A DNA stretch of 64,000 bases from Scytonema sp045865695 (GCF_045865695.1 NZ_BAACAP010000254.1:133578-197577), one strand, 5' to 3'; counted from the stretch's first letter, positions 15,087 to 24,268 are shown. Program-made: numbers and translations. The notes: a model not told the origin generated them from the sequence alone.

Positions 15087-16373
15087 TTAGTATGATACCG
15101 GACAACAAATTCTACATATAGCAGGTTTTGGTGTAAATCCCGGTATGTTAACCAACCTTGGCTGAACTACACAGCCCTTAATCCCTTGGCTAAAAGCATG
15201 AGGGAATTCTTTTCGCAAGATGTTGTAACTTCCGTTCACATCTGCATTAATTAAACCGGATTTGGACTTATATAAACCCCGTTTAATTCTTTTTCCTGAA
15301 GGCTTCCAATTTTCCGGTTTATTTCCATAATCAGGAATTGTGTCGAGATCGATAAAGCTGGCTTTGGACGTGTAGGATTCTTCTCTAGTATAGACTTTGA
15401 TTCCATTGATGGCACCTTTGTAAATCAGCATATCTACAAATTTACGATGTGGAATTTGGACAAATTTTTGGTTATTAACTCTGCCCATATGAAGAGCGCG
15501 CTTCCAATCTGGATTTAAGCCAATAACTAGAGTACCAATCCCTTCACGAACTAAAGTTTTGATGATTAGACTTGATGAGCGATGCAGGTAAGAATCAATT
15601 TTGTGATTCCGTCTGCGAGTCAGCAACTCCATCCTGACCGACCAATCAATACCATGTAGCTTTTTATTGATACTACGCAATTGAGAAATAGTTTTGTTGT
15701 AACGGTTGTTAATGGATTTAATTGGTCTGCCATTAATAAGAATTGGCTGAAAACCAAGCTTATTTGTAGTTACAGCACCTAATACATTCACTCCTAAATC
15801 TATAGCAGCAACAAAACTACTATCAAGAAATGGAGTATCTTCTACAGTGTAGACAACCTCTATGGTGTAGCATCCTGTTGCAGGAACGATACGCACACAG
15901 TCATAATTCAGTGCATGATTGGTTTTTATTTGGATATTGCTGGAATATAAATGAATAATCCCTTGTTTTTTGGCATTTTTAGATGCTCTAGTGTTGGGAT
16001 ATTCAACTTTGTATCGCCCTGTGCGCGGTTTATAATTTGGTGGCTTTGGTCTACCCGTAAATTGGGATAGATTAACAATACATTCCTTTAATGCATTGAA
16101 AAATCCCGTCCACTCCGCGTTTAATGACTTCACTACCTGTTGTGCTAAAAAAGCTGGTAGTGCATGGTAGCATGGGTAAGATTTCATCAATGCATCAATA
16201 TTTCGATGCAATAAGGTCTTACCAAATTTAATTACCCCATGCCCATAAAACCAAGATTGACGTTGAACATAGAGTGTTTGGTTTCTAATTGTATTTGCGT
16301 GTTGGCAAATTTGGTCGCACTCTGCCCAATCAGGATGTGATTTATTGATAATATGTTTTTCTACTAGTTGCAT
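15087..16373 (-). CDS. tnpB: RNA-guided endonuclease TnpB-like protein (IS200/IS605 group)
   Basis: TnpB-family protein of about 428 residues; the family are transposon-encoded, guide-RNA-directed nucleases related to Cas12. RuvC-I is AAIDLGVNVLGAVTTN near residue 191 and RuvC-III is INADVNGSYNILRK near residue 377. At the RuvC-II position it has LVIGLNPDWKRALHMG, lacking the usual Glu, while a Glu-rich TREESYTSK follows near residue 330; the zinc-ribbon Cys of SKCSF-type relatives is Ala here. The frame is open to a TTG at 16445, with ATGs at 16400 and 16373; 16373 (MQLVEKHII) is chosen because relatives start here and GGAGG precedes it. No TnpA is adjacent. A small divergent gene starts alongside. 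Confidence 0.85.
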   Translation of the reverse strand: MQLVEKHIINKSHPDWAECDQICQHANTIRNQTLYVQRQSWFYGHGVIKFGKTLLHRNIDALMKSYPCYHALPAFLAQQVVKSLNAEWTGFFNALKECIVNLSQFTGRPKPPNYKPRTGRYKVEYPNTRASKNAKKQGIIHLYSSNIQIKTNHALNYDCVRIVPATGCYTIEVVYTVEDTPFLDSSFVAAIDLGVNVLGAVTTNKLGFQPILINGRPIKSINNRYNKTISQLRSINKKLHGIDWSVRMELLTRRRNHKIDSYLHRSSSLIIKTLVREGIGTLVIGLNPDWKRALHMGRVNNQKFVQIPHRKFVDMLIYKGAINGIKVYTREESYTSKASFIDLDTIPDYGNKPENWKPSGKRIKRGLYKSKSGLINADVNGSYNILRKEFPHAFSQGIKGCVVQPRLVNIPGFTPKPAICRICCPVSY

Positions 16374-16434
16374 TTCCTCCGTCACCAATGTACTATACAT
16401 ACCAGTTAACCAGTACTGATATATTTTGTCAACT

Positions 16435-16620
16435 ATGGGTTTCAAAAAAAATCATGAACATAGAATGTTACCATCAGGTTCAGTCCCCTTAGACCGAGAA
16501 GCTATTGCGTTTAAGGGAAGGGTAGGACAAAAAGAAAAATTAAAGCTAATCCCTAATTGGCAGGAAAGAATGAGGGATTTTGTAGATGAGCTAATTCAAG
16601 AATTGACTATAAATGATTAA
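16435..16620 (+). CDS. Small conserved-looking basic protein divergent from tnpB
   Basis: A 61-residue protein, MGFKKNHEHRMLPSGSVPLD..., with a C-terminal half KLKLIPNWQERMRDFVDELI predicted helical. Its start faces the tnpB start across about 60 bp, and the longer tnpB frame would overlap it, so the two probably share a control region. I recall similar short proteins with an LK.IPDWQ.RLR.FVD pattern in cyanobacteria but cannot name a function. It could be a regulator or passenger of the TnpB element; this is inference from position only. Confidence 0.6.
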   Translation: MGFKKNHEHRMLPSGSVPLDREAIAFKGRVGQKEKLKLIPNWQERMRDFVDELIQELTIND

Positions 16621-16800
16621 ATTTGGCTATATCCTGAACGAAGTTTCGCAATACCTCCCAAGCGACTAATATAAACATACTCTGCGCCTCGTTAGAGTTC
16701 ATTGGGCATATGACCAAAGAATTTTTTGCTTTGTACAATTGCAATTGTGCAAATGCACAAAAAGAAAGCACGAAGGAGAGCAAAGGTTATAAATGATTAA
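16608..16800. repeat. 13-bp direct repeats TATAAATGATTAA 180 bp apart
   Basis: TATAAATGATTAA occurs at 16608-16620 (ending the small gene) and again at 16788-16800 (just before the next gene's stop). The 167 bp between them hold no gene. This may mark a local duplication or an element boundary, or be chance in AT-rich DNA. Confidence 0.4.
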
Positions 16801-16801
16801 C

Positions 16802-17311
16802 CTATGCTCCCATGAATAATGCGCCTAGAGAGAAAATGTTAAGGTAGGTAATGTCTGTTTGACTTATTTTCAGCCCTACATAAAACACTAAAAGCAAGAA
16901 AGAAGCGGCTGTTGTCCGAGGAATAACTTTTCTTTCTCTAAAACCAATAAAATAGTGTAATGGCATGACCAATACCGAGAAGCCCAAAAATGTCTCTAGA
17001 GAAATGACTGCTAAAAACGCGATCGCAACACTGTTGTAAGTGACTGCTACTGCCGTCCAAATACAGAAGAGAATGAGAGAATATAGAGAGAATCTATCGA
17101 GCTTGCTTTCTTCGTAAAACTGTTGAAGTGTCTGTCTGTGCAAATATTCACTAAAAGTTAATGCTCCAATTAAACCCAAACAACCCGGTAGAGCAAGAAA
17201 TTCAGCGATTCCAGAAGCAACCCATCGACCCCCAACCATCGAAGCCAAACAGACAGCATAAATTACAATTTCATAGACTCCAGGAGGGATTGCAAAGAGA
17301 ATGGGTAGCAA
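16802..17311 (-). CDS. Hypothetical multi-pass membrane protein
   Basis: A 169-residue hydrophobic protein with about five predicted membrane spans (e.g. VYEIVIYAVCLASMVGG, YSLILFCIWTAVAVTY, AIAFLAVISLETFLGFSVLV, TTAASFLLLVFYVGLKI). I do not recognise the family. No ATG is available at the 5' end: the frame starts with TTG at 17311, and upstream codons (VNIGWLVVLYL) continue the hydrophobic segment back to an AGGT-preceded ATT at 17335, so the true start may be non-canonical or the 5' end damaged. It stands alone between the TnpB region and a lipoprotein gene. Confidence 0.5.
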   Translation of the reverse strand: MLPILFAIPPGVYEIVIYAVCLASMVGGRWVASGIAEFLALPGCLGLIGALTFSEYLHRQTLQQFYEESKLDRFSLYSLILFCIWTAVAVTYNSVAIAFLAVISLETFLGFSVLVMPLHYFIGFRERKVIPRTTAASFLLLVFYVGLKISQTDITYLNIFSLGALFMGA

Positions 17312-17415
17312 ATAAAGTACGACAAGCCAGCCAATGTTTACCTCGTAAATACATTGTCAGCTTATGATAGATAAGGTACTTTTTGAAAAATAGCACAAAA
17401 ATTGCGAGAAGAACC

Positions 17416-17919
17416 TTAGTTACCAGACGGCTCTGCTTTTTCTACGGAACCATCGTTTATCCCCAAAGTGAACTGTAAAGGAGTGCGTGATGGATATGCC
17501 TTGACCACTTCTCTATACACTTGATAATTAGTGGGTAATGTTCTTTGTTCTCCACCTACTGTATACGTCAATTGGTAGTCCACAGATTTCAATAATTCAA
17601 TCGGACTTGCTTGTTGTCCCTGTTTTCTTTGTTCGACTTCATCCACTGAAGGTCTTGGCGGTAAAGCAGCCCACCACAATCCCTTATCATCGGGACCCGT
17701 GACTGCTCCTTCTGGCTTTATACCATTACGATTGAGTAAAGAGGTAGTCCCAAAGGTTTCAAAACGTGGTGATGTTTCGGTAGTTAGGTCGTTGGCATAT
17801 TTAACTTGCCAAGTATACTTTGTTAGTGCTGTCGCTTCGTACTGAGTGGTGGTTAAGGTGGTGCAACTAGTCAGCGCGATCGCTGTTGGGATAAGTAATG
17901 TCAAAAGCAAAGCTTTCAT
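17416..17919 (-). CDS. Hypothetical lipoprotein
   Basis: A 167-residue protein with a signal peptide MKALLLTLLIPTAIALTSC ending in a lipobox (ALTSC), so it is probably lipid-anchored after processing by signal peptidase II. The mature part is hydrophilic, with the segment KGLWWAALPPRPSVDEVEQR near residues 83-102. No known domain is recognised. A GGGGATT array abuts the start codon (17920-17942). It stands alone on the minus strand; function unknown. Confidence 0.7.
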   Translation of the reverse strand: MKALLLTLLIPTAIALTSCTTLTTTQYEATALTKYTWQVKYANDLTTETSPRFETFGTTSLLNRNGIKPEGAVTGPDDKGLWWAALPPRPSVDEVEQRKQGQQASPIELLKSVDYQLTYTVGGEQRTLPTNYQVYREVVKAYPSRTPLQFTLGINDGSVEKAEPSGN

Positions 17920-18013
17920 TGGGGATTGAGGGTTGGGGATTAGGGCTAGAAGAATGGTTTGATACGTGAAGAATGATTAGCGTTCGCTCTGTACACAAGG
18001 GTGAATCGTTTTT

Positions 18014-18625
18014 CTAAGCTTCATCATTTGTACTAGTTACCATTGCCATCAAGATTCCTAAAATTTTATCTACAGGTGGAAACAAATATATGGTAGGGTC
18101 AATGGTTACTGCATTATTTCTTAGACTCAAAAAAGTCCACTGTGTTGCTGTAGTAACTACACCAAAAACTTGTTGTATATCTTTATTAAACTTATTGGCA
18201 GCCACCATTTCAGCAATACATTGAGGTAAGCCTAAAGCTAGATCTGACTTTTTGGCTTCAACTACGTTTATTACGGGTTTAACGATTGTAATACTTATCG
18301 GACTTTTTGATATTAAGAAGTCGCACACACCGTTTAAACCATTTGATTTGTCTACATTAAACGTTTCTCCTGAAAACACGTTAATAGGGGGACTGGAAAT
18401 TTCTTGTAGTTCTGTTAAGATGGGACTGATGACTCGTTCGCTTTTTTCTTTTTCACTTCTCAATTCTAGAACAACTCTTGTCGTGTTTCTTCTGAGAATT
18501 TCATTAAGTAAATTACTGGGTTGTATTGGTGGAGCAGCTGAAAATAACTGTGGTGTTTCTTGAATTAACTCTAGTTGAAATTGATTGATTACACTGGGTA
18601 AATCGTTGAAGTCTGAGTAAGCCAT
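18014..18625 (-). CDS. Conserved cyanobacterial protein, possible PD-(D/E)XK nuclease fold
   Basis: A 203-residue protein. GVCDFLISKSP near residues 91-101 followed by INVVEAKKSDLALGLPQCIA near residues 112-131 gives D...ExK spacing like a PD-(D/E)XK core, and the late part FGVVTTATQWTFLSL is typical of the same cyanobacterial family. The family is known to me only as uncharacterised; nuclease activity is an inference. Start ATG 18625 is chosen over an upstream frame start at 18658. It is divergent from the SNF2 helicase gene. Confidence 0.6.
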   Translation of the reverse strand: MAYSDFNDLPSVINQFQLELIQETPQLFSAAPPIQPSNLLNEILRRNTTRVVLELRSEKEKSERVISPILTELQEISSPPINVFSGETFNVDKSNGLNGVCDFLISKSPISITIVKPVINVVEAKKSDLALGLPQCIAEMVAANKFNKDIQQVFGVVTTATQWTFLSLRNNAVTIDPTIYLFPPVDKILGILMAMVTSTNDEA

Positions 18626-18863
18626 AATTGTTGTTTTATTCTGAAGAGTAATACACAACCGATTTCAGTCCACAAGTGGGGATTCAGTAAATGGCGCTCG
18701 CGCTCTGATACCAGGGGTGCGCTTTTGTGTACATTATGCCTCATTCTCTGAGGATGGGGTAGATAAGCGCGAGCAAGGAATGCTACTCCATACCCCTACT
18801 CCCCAATTAGATGGTAAAGTAACACTAGTCCTCCAGAATGATGGCACGCTAGAGGGTTATGTT

Positions 18864-21800
18864 ATGAAAGTTATTCATGGTACATGGATACCTCATGCAC
18901 AGACTGGCTTTTTTCAGTCGGGTTCCTTTTACTTGTGGGTAGAAACCCCTTTCTTCAAAGAATACCGCACTCACCAGACATATCACCCAGGACATCTCAG
19001 AGGAGAGGAATTAGAAACATTCTTAATACAAGCGTTAGGCATCCAAGAGCCAGCAGTTAAACTGCAAGAACGCATATCTACAAAATACTTTGTTCTGCCA
19101 ACGAGTAGCGATCGCCCCCTACCTTCTCCAGAATTAACGAAGTATTTAGAGGAAGAAATCCCAGTAGAATACGATGAATTTAAATACTGGCAGATAGATT
19201 GCTACGAAATCGTCACAACAAGCAAAATCGATAATTTTCAAACGCCTAAAGCCATTAATGCTATTAAACTTATCAATGATATCCACTTTTTAGCCCTCTA
19301 CAATTCTCAAGAAATTCAACTAGGTTCAGACCTTTTATTTTGGTATCACTACACGCAAGCTTTTAAGCAAGTTATTCTTAAAGACCAATATATTCCATCA
19401 TTAAAATACAGACAATTAGAGGTTAGCATTTCTAAGAAAAAGGGAAAACAGCCACAGACTAGTACATCCTCTTTTGAAATCTACCCTTCTTGGGAAATTA
19501 TCTCCGAACAATACGAATCAAATCTCAAAAAATACGTTGAATATATGCCGCTTATATGCGTAGCAGGTTCAATGACACCCAATGATTCAGTTGAGTTTTT
19601 TGATAACGAAACACTATTGCGTCACTTTTCTGAGTTTCTACTCGACAACATAATCACTCACACACCGTTTCCAGCCTCTTTTGATAAACAAATTTCCGGC
19701 TCTTTGCTCCAAAGATGTCTCGATCCCAACAGACATAACCTAACTTCCACTAATACTTCTCTAGAAGAATACAAGCAATGGTTGGTATGGAAAACCAAAA
19801 TTACTCGCACTCAAATTGATTCTCCATTTAACCTCTGTTTCCAATTACATTCCCCTACCCCAGATGCTCTAGACAATTGGTTTCTTCAGTTTCTAGTTAC
19901 TAGTAAACAAGACCCCTCTCTAAAACTAGCGCTATTTGACTATTGGACAATGAGTCAAAAAACCAAAACACGAGTACACCAAGAATTCGGTCAAGACTTT
20001 GAAACAACTTTGCTACTCAATTTAGGGTATGCTGCACGGATGTATCTTCAGTTGTGGCAGGGAATGGAAACAGAACACCCTACAGGATTGCGGCTGACAT
20101 TAGAAGAAGCGTTTGATTTTCTTAAGGAAACGGCTTGGGTACTAGAAGATACTGGTTTTAAGGTGATTGTACCAGCTTGGTATACTCCTGCTGGTCGTCG
20201 TCGCGCTAAGATTCGTCTCAAAGCATCTGCTTCTAAGCAAAGTGTAGGAAAAGGTAAAACAAAAAGCTATTTTAGTCTCGACTCACTCGTACAGTATCAA
20301 TACGAACTAGCCATTGGCGACCAAGTTGTCACTTCACAAGAATGGGAACAACTGATTCATGCTAAAGCACCTCTCGTACATTTTCGAGGTCAGTGGATGG
20401 AACTCGACCGAGATAAAATGCAGCAGTTACTTGAATTCTGGGAGTCTCAAACAAAAGAACAACAAGAAATGACTGTACTGGAGTTCCTGCAACGCAGTGC
20501 GGAAGTTGGGGAAGAGTGGGAAGTCGAACACGATGAATTTTTATCAGAAATGATGGCTAAGTTGCAAGACAAAAGCCAGATCGAACCAATTAGCGCTCCT
20601 ATTTCTTTACAGGGTAACTTGCGAGAATATCAAAAACGTGGCGTATCTTGGTTGAGTTACTTGGAACGTCTGGGGCTGAACGGCTGTCTGGCGGACGATA
20701 TGGGTTTGGGTAAGTCTGTGCAAGTTATTGCCAGAATTGTTCAGGAAAGGGAAGCGGGAGAGGCTATTTCTGACTCTTTGTCACCTACTCTCATCGTCGC
20801 CCCTACCTCCGTGGTAGGAAACTGGCAAAAGGAAATTGCTAAGTTTGCACCTCATATAAAAACAATGGTGCATCATGGTAGCAGTCGCTTTCAGAATGCT
20901 GCTGACTTTCAAGCCGCAAGTCAAGAACATGATGTAGTCATTACTTCATTTACCTTGGCTCGAAAAGATGAGAAGCTTTTAGGGAGTGTGGAATGGCAAC
21001 GAGTTGTGTTGGATGAGGCACAAAATATTAAGAATCCTAAAGCTGCTCAAACAAAAGCTATTTTGAAACTATCAGCAAAACACCGTCTTGCTTTAACGGG
21101 GACTCCTGTAGAAAATCGTTTGTTGGATTTGTGGTCAATTTTTAACTTTCTCAATCCGGGCTACTTGGGCAAAGAGGCGCAGTTCCGGAAATCATTTGAA
21201 ATTCCCATTCAAAAGAATAACGACAAGGTAAAATCAACGACTCTCAAAAAGCTGGTTGAACCTTTAATTTTACGTCGTGTGAAGACAGACCGTTCTATCA
21301 TTAACGATTTACCTGATAAAGTAGAACAAAAGTTATACACGAATTTGACAAAAGAACAGGCTTCACTTTACGAAGTGGTGATTAGAGATGTTGAGGAAAA
21401 ACTGCAAGAGGCTGAGGGAATTCAACGGAAAGGGTTAATTCTCTCGACTCTTATGAAATTGAAGCAAGTATGCAATCATCCAGCCCAGTTTTTGCAGGAT
21501 AGTAGCGAGTATTCTTTGGAGCGATCGCATAAATTCAGTCGCTTAGCAGAAATGGTAGAAGAAGCAGTTTCAGCAGGAGAAAGTTTACTAATTTTTAGCC
21601 AATTTACAGAAATTTGTGAAGCGATAGAAAAATATCTAAAACACTCTCTTCATTGTAATACTTATTATTTGCATGGCGGGACTAGTAGACAGAAGAGAGA
21701 GAATATGATTAGTGAATTTCAAGACCCAGAAACAGAACCATCTGCTTTTGTACTTTCCTTAAAAGCAGGAGGTGTTGGTATCACTCTCACCAAAGCAAAC

Positions 21801-22067
21801 CACGTTTTCCACTTTGACCGATGGTGGAATCCAGCCGTTGAAGACCAAGCAACCGACCGGGCTTTTCGGATTGGTCAAAATAAAAATGTTTTTGTTCATA
21901 AGTTTTTGGCAATTGGAACTTTAGAAGAGAAAATTGACAAAATGATTGAAGATAAGAAAAAAGTTTCTGCTAGCGTTGTTGGTTCGGATGAGTCTTGGTT
22001 AACTGAATTGGATAACGAAGCATTTAAGCAACTTATTGCCTTGAATAAGAGTGCAGTTTTGGAGTGA
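18864..22067 (+). CDS. SNF2-family DEAD/DEAH-box helicase/translocase
   Basis: A 1067-residue SNF2/Rad54-type ATPase, expected to translocate on double-stranded DNA. The N-terminal 570 residues form the accessory region of bacterial SNF2 proteins. The motor has Walker A ADDMGLGKSVQVIA near residue 610, DEAQ box VVLDEAQNIKN near 715, TGTPVENR, and motifs V-VI LKAGGVGITLTKA and DQATDRAFRIGQ near 995. Frames open further to a GTG (18717) and ATG (18780), but ATG 18864 (MKVIHGTWIP) fits relatives and has AGAGGG about 9 bp before it. A SWIM zinc-finger gene follows 4 bp later. Such pairs are known in bacteria; role probably in DNA repair or chromosome transactions. Confidence 0.88.
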   Translation: MKVIHGTWIPHAQTGFFQSGSFYLWVETPFFKEYRTHQTYHPGHLRGEELETFLIQALGIQEPAVKLQERISTKYFVLPTSSDRPLPSPELTKYLEEEIPVEYDEFKYWQIDCYEIVTTSKIDNFQTPKAINAIKLINDIHFLALYNSQEIQLGSDLLFWYHYTQAFKQVILKDQYIPSLKYRQLEVSISKKKGKQPQTSTSSFEIYPSWEIISEQYESNLKKYVEYMPLICVAGSMTPNDSVEFFDNETLLRHFSEFLLDNIITHTPFPASFDKQISGSLLQRCLDPNRHNLTSTNTSLEEYKQWLVWKTKITRTQIDSPFNLCFQLHSPTPDALDNWFLQFLVTSKQDPSLKLALFDYWTMSQKTKTRVHQEFGQDFETTLLLNLGYAARMYLQLWQGMETEHPTGLRLTLEEAFDFLKETAWVLEDTGFKVIVPAWYTPAGRRRAKIRLKASASKQSVGKGKTKSYFSLDSLVQYQYELAIGDQVVTSQEWEQLIHAKAPLVHFRGQWMELDRDKMQQLLEFWESQTKEQQEMTVLEFLQRSAEVGEEWEVEHDEFLSEMMAKLQDKSQIEPISAPISLQGNLREYQKRGVSWLSYLERLGLNGCLADDMGLGKSVQVIARIVQEREAGEAISDSLSPTLIVAPTSVVGNWQKEIAKFAPHIKTMVHHGSSRFQNAADFQAASQEHDVVITSFTLARKDEKLLGSVEWQRVVLDEAQNIKNPKAAQTKAILKLSAKHRLALTGTPVENRLLDLWSIFNFLNPGYLGKEAQFRKSFEIPIQKNNDKVKSTTLKKLVEPLILRRVKTDRSIINDLPDKVEQKLYTNLTKEQASLYEVVIRDVEEKLQEAEGIQRKGLILSTLMKLKQVCNHPAQFLQDSSEYSLERSHKFSRLAEMVEEAVSAGESLLIFSQFTEICEAIEKYLKHSLHCNTYYLHGGTSRQKRENMISEFQDPETEPSAFVLSLKAGGVGITLTKANHVFHFDRWWNPAVEDQATDRAFRIGQNKNVFVHKFLAIGTLEEKIDKMIEDKKKVSASVVGSDESWLTELDNEAFKQLIALNKSAVLE

Positions 22068-22071
22068 TATT

Positions 22072-22911
22072 ATGACTAAATTTACACGAACTTGGTGGGG
22101 CGATCGCTTTATTAAAGCATTGGAATCTTTTACAGATGAACGTCGGCTTCAAAGAGGGCGTGCTTATGCCAGTGGAGGTAAAGTTTTAAGTTTTGATATT
22201 GACAAAAATCACATTACTGCCCAAGTGAGAGGGTCAGTCAATCCCTACTTTGGTGTTTACAAAGAACCTACTTATGATATATCTATTGAAATTACCCCTA
22301 TTGCAAAAACACGTTGGAAAGAAGCAATTAACAAGCTTTCATCCAAAGCAAGTCTTATTTCTCGACTTTTGATAAACGAAGTTCCAGAAAACATAGAGGA
22401 TACTTTCTCTGAGTTTGGATTGCACTTATTACCTCACAGCAGACAAGATTTTAAAACAAAATGTTCTTGTCCGGACTATGCCAATCCTTGCAAACATATT
22501 GCAGGAGCGTACTATCTAGTTGCTTCTCAACTAGACCACAATCCGTTTCTCTTATTTGAATTGCGAGGATTATCTAAGGCAGAACTTCAAACTCAATTAG
22601 CTCAAACGCCTCTAGGTAAAGCACTGTCTCAAGAAATTAACATTGAAGAAATTCCTATTGAAGTTTCTACTTCGTTCTATACAAAACTCCAAAAGAAATC
22701 AGTTGTTACACAGCCAAGTGCTAGAGAATTTTGGTTAGGGACAAAGCGATTACCCCAAACAATCGATGTTCCAACTTCAGGAGGTGTATCGGCAATCTTA
22801 ATTAAAAAACAAGGAGATTTTCCTCCTTTCTGGCAAAAGGACAACTCTTTTATTACAACGATGGAGGAGATATATCAGAGGGTGAAGACAAAAAATCAAA
22901 ATTTGATGTAG
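22072..22911 (+). CDS. SWIM zinc-finger protein
   Basis: A 279-residue protein with a SWIM motif KCSCPDYANPCKHIAGAYY near residues 130-148 (C-x-C-x6-C-x-H), a zinc-binding element for DNA or protein contact. The segment TWWGDRFIKALESFTDERRL at the N-terminus is the usual start of bacterial SWIM proteins that accompany SNF2 helicases. It begins 4 bp after the helicase stop; an earlier ATG (22051) overlapping the helicase is in frame, but MTKFTRTWWG is the expected start. The C-terminal part (about 180-279) is variable. It likely works with the helicase as a partner subunit. Confidence 0.83.
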   Translation: MTKFTRTWWGDRFIKALESFTDERRLQRGRAYASGGKVLSFDIDKNHITAQVRGSVNPYFGVYKEPTYDISIEITPIAKTRWKEAINKLSSKASLISRLLINEVPENIEDTFSEFGLHLLPHSRQDFKTKCSCPDYANPCKHIAGAYYLVASQLDHNPFLLFELRGLSKAELQTQLAQTPLGKALSQEINIEEIPIEVSTSFYTKLQKKSVVTQPSAREFWLGTKRLPQTIDVPTSGGVSAILIKKQGDFPPFWQKDNSFITTMEEIYQRVKTKNQNLM

Positions 22912-23281
22912 TGTATGCTTTCTACCCTCTGACTTCTACCTTTTATTTATACCAATTTACCTCTAATCCAGGATTTTTCACTGTTCTTGGTTCTTGTGGT
23001 ACGGGCGAGGACGCCCGTACATTATCCCAACGCGGTTATACTCAACCTCATCAGTCACCATTTCTTGAAATATCTTTACAAAAATTCAAACAACTGTTAC
23101 ATTAATTTACAAAGCGGTATAAACCGTTATGCCTGCTACTTTCTACATGATGAGGCAGCCTCGATTGGGCGATCGCCCAACTCCCTGTCGATTCATTCCA
23201 GAGCTAGAGCAGCTTGGGTTTTGACATATTCTTCTGAATAATCAGTGCAATCAGTAAACAGATAAACGTGGAGATTTGAAT
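22912..23281. other. Intergenic region with two palindromes upstream of ocp
   Basis: No gene is seen. It contains GTACGGGCG-AGGA-CGCCCGTAC at 22999-23020 (9-bp perfect stem, a relative of the GGGCG..CGCCCGTTCCACAAG repeats at 24818, 32663 and 58432) and the 16-bp perfect palindrome TTGGGCGATCGCCCAA at 23165-23180, an extended HIP1 site. The ocp promoter must be within it, but I cannot place its boxes. Confidence 0.6.
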
Positions 23282-24247
23282 ATGACTTTATCTCTTGAGT
23301 CGGCGCAGAAGATTTTCTCTGGTACTCAGGTTCCTAGTCCAATTCCAGCTACCATAGCCTTGTTCGACCAACTTAGCGTTGATGATAAGTTGGCATTACT
23401 CTGGTTTGCATACACTGAGCTAGGTCGTACAATCACTCCCGCCGCCCCTGGAGCAGCGCGTTTGCAATTGGCAGAAGGACTACTCAACCAAATCAAGCAA
23501 CTATCTAATGACGAGCAAACGCAAGTTATGAGAGAGCTTGCTGACCATGTTGATACTCCTATTAGCCGCTCCTATGCAAACTTCAGTGTTAACACTAAGC
23601 TAGCTTTCTGGTACGAGTTAGGAGAGTTAATGAAACAGGGAGTTGTTGCTCCCATTCCACCGGGCTATCGGATGAGTGCTGGTGTGAAAGTCGTGTTAGA
23701 AGCTATTCAAAAACTCGATCCAGGACAACAAATTACAGTCCTTCGCAATACTGTAGTGGATATGGGATATGACCCAGGAGCAAGTTCAACTAATTACTCA
23801 AAAGCTGCTGTAGAACCCATGTTCCAGCGCACTACCCCATCTCCTACTAAAGTGACTATTGAAGGCATTACAGACCCAACTGTAATAACCTACATTGAGG
23901 CTCTCAATGCAGACAATTTTGACGCTGCTGTTACGCTATTTACTCCAGAGGGTGCTTTACAACCTCCATTCCAAAAGCCGATTGTTGGTCCTCAAGCAAT
24001 TGCAGCCTATTTGCGTGCAGAAGCGCAAGGACTCAATATCATGCCAGAGAAGGGAATTTCAGAAGTTTTACCAGATGGTTCTAAACAGTTCAAAGTCACA
24101 GGTAAAGTTCAAACTCCCTGGTTCGGCGTGCAGCTTGGCATGAATGTTTCATGGCGGTTCTTAATCAATTCTGAAGGCAAGATTTTCTTTGTGGCGATCG
24201 ATATGCTGGCATCTCCTCAAGAACTGCTAAACCTTCGTCCTGTTTAG
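23282..24247 (+). CDS. ocp: Orange carotenoid-binding protein
   Basis: Photoprotective carotenoid protein of 321 residues that, when light-activated, binds the phycobilisome and quenches excess energy. The N-terminal all-helical Carot_N domain (about 1-160) has LALLWFAYTELGRTIT with the carotenoid-side Tyr and Trp, FWYELGEL, and ITVLRNTVVDMG with the salt-bridge Arg. The C-terminal NTF2-like domain (about 195-315) includes LNADNFDAAVTLFTPEGALQ and VQTPWFGVQLGMNVSWRF. Start ATG 23282 has GGAG upstream; a TTG 6 bp earlier is less likely. Several N-domain positions (e.g. MRELADHVDTPISRSY) differ from the OCP1 pattern CDLANRTDTPICRTY I recall, and no FRP gene follows, hinting at OCP2 or OCPX. A terminator follows. 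Confidence 0.95.
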   Translation: MTLSLESAQKIFSGTQVPSPIPATIALFDQLSVDDKLALLWFAYTELGRTITPAAPGAARLQLAEGLLNQIKQLSNDEQTQVMRELADHVDTPISRSYANFSVNTKLAFWYELGELMKQGVVAPIPPGYRMSAGVKVVLEAIQKLDPGQQITVLRNTVVDMGYDPGASSTNYSKAAVEPMFQRTTPSPTKVTIEGITDPTVITYIEALNADNFDAAVTLFTPEGALQPPFQKPIVGPQAIAAYLRAEAQGLNIMPEKGISEVLPDGSKQFKVTGKVQTPWFGVQLGMNVSWRFLINSEGKIFFVAIDMLASPQELLNLRPV

Positions 24248-24268
24248 AATGCTATCTTGATAATTTTT

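Noticed and set aside
22911..23241. Short plus-strand frames between the SWIM and ocp genes
   Set aside because: They cross palindromic repeats and resemble no protein.
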